A DNA stretch of 8,293 bases, from contig CAZAGT010000226.1 in assembly GCA_964484515.1 (NCBI GenBank), positions 1-8,293 on the forward strand. Direction: 5' to 3'. The notes below the pieces were generated by a model that was given only the letters and a program-made list of their open reading frames with translations, was not told the DNA's origin and made no database searches. Position numbers and translations under genes: made by a program. Position 1 is the stretch's first letter, and each line of letters opens with the position of its first letter. Source of the stretch: CAZAGT01 sp964484515. Its GTDB lineage: Bacteria > Desulfobacterota > DSM-4660 > Desulfatiglandales > HGW-15. Below are positions 6,912 through 8,293 of the stretch, piece after piece.

Positions 6912-6915
6912 GAGG
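6910..6915 (+). promoter_or_regulatory. Consensus Shine-Dalgarno sequence of tatB
   Basis: A perfect AGGAGG overlaps the last two bases of the acetyltransferase TAG stop and lies 5 nt before the tatB ATG. It is the best ribosome binding site in the window. The arrangement suggests coupled translation with higher output of the small Tat subunit than of its upstream neighbours. Confidence 0.8.
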
Positions 6916-6920
6916 ATATT

Positions 6921-7319
6921 ATGTTCGGTATAGGATTTCCGGAACTGATTCTGATCATGGTTATCGCCTTAATCGTCATTGGCCCAAGCAAACTGCCCGA
7001 TCTGGCGCGTGCCCTTGGGAAAGGGATGGCGGAGTTCCGCAAGGCGACCCAAGATATAAAGGACAGCTTGGATCTAGACGGAGATTTGCAGGAACTCAAA
7101 GAGGCTAAAGATGACCTCGTCGATTCGATTGGCGGTTTTGGCGGAGGCCCGATGAGTATGGTCGGCGGCGCTCGCAGAGAAGACGATAAGGGATCCCAAG
7201 ATGATGACGCGAGTGAGGCGGAGAAAGCGGATCAGGAGACCAAGACCGACAAAGAGATCGAGGAAGAATCGCTAGAGGCGGAGGTCTCACAGGAGGAGAG
7301 CAAGAAGGATGCAGGATGA
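6921..7319 (+). CDS. tatB: Sec-independent (twin-arginine) translocase subunit TatB, TatA/B family
   Basis: Small Tat subunit that joins TatC to recognise twin-arginine signal peptides and move folded proteins across the inner membrane. The 132 residues show the L-shaped TatA/B layout: a short membrane helix (about 6-20), the G21-P22 hinge, an amphipathic helix (about 23-48, KLPDLARALGKGMAEFRKAT), then a polar tail. Glutamate E8 in FPEL and the GP hinge are TatB-like; TatA usually has a different polar residue at 8 and FGxxKLP. The tail has a glycine patch (GGFGGGPMSMVGG, 71-83) followed by about 45 residues rich in Asp, Glu and Lys, probably disordered. It has a consensus ribosome binding site and overlaps tatC by 11 nt. 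A separate tatA is not in the window, so whether this protein also serves as TatA is open. Confidence 0.9.
   Translation: MFGIGFPELILIMVIALIVIGPSKLPDLARALGKGMAEFRKATQDIKDSLDLDGDLQELKEAKDDLVDSIGGFGGGPMSMVGGARREDDKGSQDDDASEAEKADQETKTDKEIEEESLEAEVSQEESKKDAG
7291..7297 (+). promoter_or_regulatory. Shine-Dalgarno sequence of tatC inside tatB
   Basis: AGGAGGA lies within the 3' end of tatB, 11 nt upstream of the tatC ATG at 7309. It supports this ATG, which precedes the tatB TGA, and implies translation of tatC coupled to that of tatB. Confidence 0.6.
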
Positions 7320-8067
7320 CGAAAAACAGCCCTTTATGACCCACCTGGAGGAGCTGCGGCGCAGACTCATAGCCTGTGCCATCGCAATCGGGATCGGTTT
7401 TGTGGCCTGCTATTTCTTTAAGGAAAGGCTGTTTCAGATACTCGTTATGCCGCTAAAAGCGAACATGCCCGCCGGCGACCGGCTCATCTACACGAATCTG
7501 CCCGAGATGTTCTTCACCTACCTCAAGACCGCCTTCCTCGCGGGTGCTCTTCTAGTGGCGCCGGTGCTGTTCTATCAAATCTGGATGTTCATAGCACCGG
7601 GTCTCTACCAGAGCGAAAAACGATTCGCCGTTCCTTTCGTGATCTTCTCCACTATTCTCTTTGTCGGCGGGGCGTTATTCGGATACTTCGTCGTCTTTCC
7701 CTTCGGGTTTCGGTTCTTCTTGGGATTCGCCAACAACTACATCCAGGCCCTGCCCTCGGTGAAACAATACTTCTCCTTCGCGATCAAGCTGCTCATAGCC
7801 TTCGGTGTCGTCTTCGAGCTTCCGGTCGTTATCTATTTTCTGGCCCGGATGGGGTTGGTCACGTCTGACCTCCTCCGACGCAAACGCAAGTACGCCATCC
7901 TGCTGACCTTTGTGATGGCTGCGATCCTGACACCGCCGGATGTCATTACCCAGCTCATGATGGCCGCCCCGCTGCTCGTCCTCTATGAAATCAGCGTCGT
8001 CATCGCTAAGATTGCGGGGAAGAGACGGGCGGCAAAAGAGGCCGTCAGTGAAGGAGCGGAGGGATAA
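7309..8067 (+). CDS. tatC: Sec-independent (twin-arginine) translocase subunit TatC
   Basis: Polytopic inner-membrane core of the Tat translocon and main receptor for twin-arginine signal peptides. The 252 residues are close to E. coli TatC (258), with six hydrophobic segments at roughly 21-37, 71-93, 108-134, 153-176, 194-209 and 213-235. Key family features are in register with E. coli: the N-terminal MTHLEELRRRL (10-20) with E15, FIAPGLYQSEKR (94-105) with E103 in the first cytoplasmic loop, YFVVFPFGF (126-134), AFGVVFELPV (164-173), and LTPPDVITQ (207-215) with D211. The C-terminus is a basic, then acidic, cytoplasmic tail. It overlaps tatB by 11 nt and is the last gene of the array. No clear rho-independent terminator follows. 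Confidence 0.97.
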   Translation: MQDDEKQPFMTHLEELRRRLIACAIAIGIGFVACYFFKERLFQILVMPLKANMPAGDRLIYTNLPEMFFTYLKTAFLAGALLVAPVLFYQIWMFIAPGLYQSEKRFAVPFVIFSTILFVGGALFGYFVVFPFGFRFFLGFANNYIQALPSVKQYFSFAIKLLIAFGVVFELPVVIYFLARMGLVTSDLLRRKRKYAILLTFVMAAILTPPDVITQLMMAAPLLVLYEISVVIAKIAGKRRAAKEAVSEGAEG

Positions 8068-8174
8068 AGGTCGAAGCAGCAACTCAGGTGGTTAGACTGG
8101 TGTCCCTCCGCAAATGGCCCCTTTCCCCCTGATCGGCGTTCTCTGCGGGTTTCCCCCTGCGACGTATATCGAGA

Positions 8175-8209
8175 GAGGCTTAAGGCGCAAGGCATGAGGC
8201 CTAAGGAAA
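8175..8209 (+). repeat. Degenerate 7-base tandem repeat, forward array
   Basis: Five contiguous units in 7-base phase: GAGGCTT, AAGGCGC, AAGGCAT, GAGGCCT and AAGGAAA. The first four fit RAGGCNN. It begins 107 nt after the tatC stop in sequence with no gene; the stretch between (8068-8174) shows only a repeated TTTCCCCCTG. It is too short and degenerate for CRISPR, and no coding function is apparent. Confidence 0.6.
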
Positions 8210-8234
8210 GGTAGGATGAAAGCTCTTTTTGTTT

Positions 8235-8262
8235 TTGCCTCAAACCTCAAGCCCCAGGCCTC
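8235..8262 (-). repeat. Degenerate 7-base tandem repeat, inverted array
   Basis: Read on the minus strand from 8262 down, four contiguous heptads are GAGGCCT, GGGGCTT, GAGGTTT and GAGGCAA, the same family as the forward array 26 nt away. A further GAGGCGT at 8285-8279 is out of phase. TGAGGCCT (8195-8202) and AGGCCTCA (8256-8263) are exact inverted copies, so the two arrays could form an imperfect hairpin around a T-rich loop (8224-8237). Confidence 0.55.
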
Positions 8263-8293
8263 AAACCGGAGAATTCTTACGCCTCGGTGAAAA

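Noticed and set aside
8122..8159. Direct repeat TTTCCCCCTG (8122-8131 and 8150-8159)
   Set aside because: Two copies of a low-complexity 10-mer with no further unit and no pairing partner; probably chance in C-rich intergenic DNA.
8196..8237. Rho-independent terminator for the tat operon using the T-rich run at 8224-8237
   Set aside because: The only stem just upstream is CCTA/TAGG (4 bp), too weak and 8 or more bases from the T run.
8175..8285. CRISPR array
   Set aside because: Units are 7 bases with no spacers, and no cas gene is present.

Overview
The window is a gene-dense, moderately GC-rich bacterial segment made almost entirely of housekeeping genes. Gene content and protein style suggest a Desulfobacterota-type (former Deltaproteobacteria) Gram-negative. 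Pointers are the short ArgA-like acetyltransferase with a cysteine-bearing C-terminus next to a TatB-like gene and tatC, the inner-membrane SPOR-domain protein directly after argS, and a DUF2065 protein. This placement is inferred from family resemblance, not from a marker gene.

Left half, minus strand (27-2604): a small DUF2065 membrane protein, then queA, then tgt, read right to left. Tgt inserts preQ1 into the wobble position of GUN-anticodon tRNAs, and QueA then adds the epoxycyclopentanediol ring, so the two genes cover consecutive steps of queuosine synthesis. The window ends 26 bases past the tgt stop.

Divergent intergenic region (2605-2919): about 315 bases without a convincing gene. 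It holds a perfect TATAAT box, an extended -10 box, a 14-base imperfect direct repeat, and a short inverted repeat. The alr start is best placed at GTG 2920, which has a strong Shine-Dalgarno sequence; this leaves a longer upstream reading frame unexplained.

Right half, plus strand (2920-8067): alr, argS, a SPOR-domain protein, a GNAT acetyltransferase of the short N-acetylglutamate-synthase type, tatB and tatC. Spacing shrinks along the array: 49 nt, 18 nt, an 8-nt overlap, 9 nt, an 11-nt overlap. The last five genes almost certainly form one transcript, with alr probably at its head. Alanine racemase (D-Ala for peptidoglycan), a SPOR protein (peptidoglycan binding) and the Tat translocon (folded-protein export) give the array a cell-envelope flavour, mixed with argS and an arginine-related acetyltransferase.

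Right edge (8068-8293): no gene. It carries two short arrays of degenerate 7-base units (RAGGCNN) that face each other on opposite strands. This is the least conventional structure here. I found no sign of a new defence, mobile or biosynthetic system, and no transposase, tRNA, rRNA or CRISPR array.
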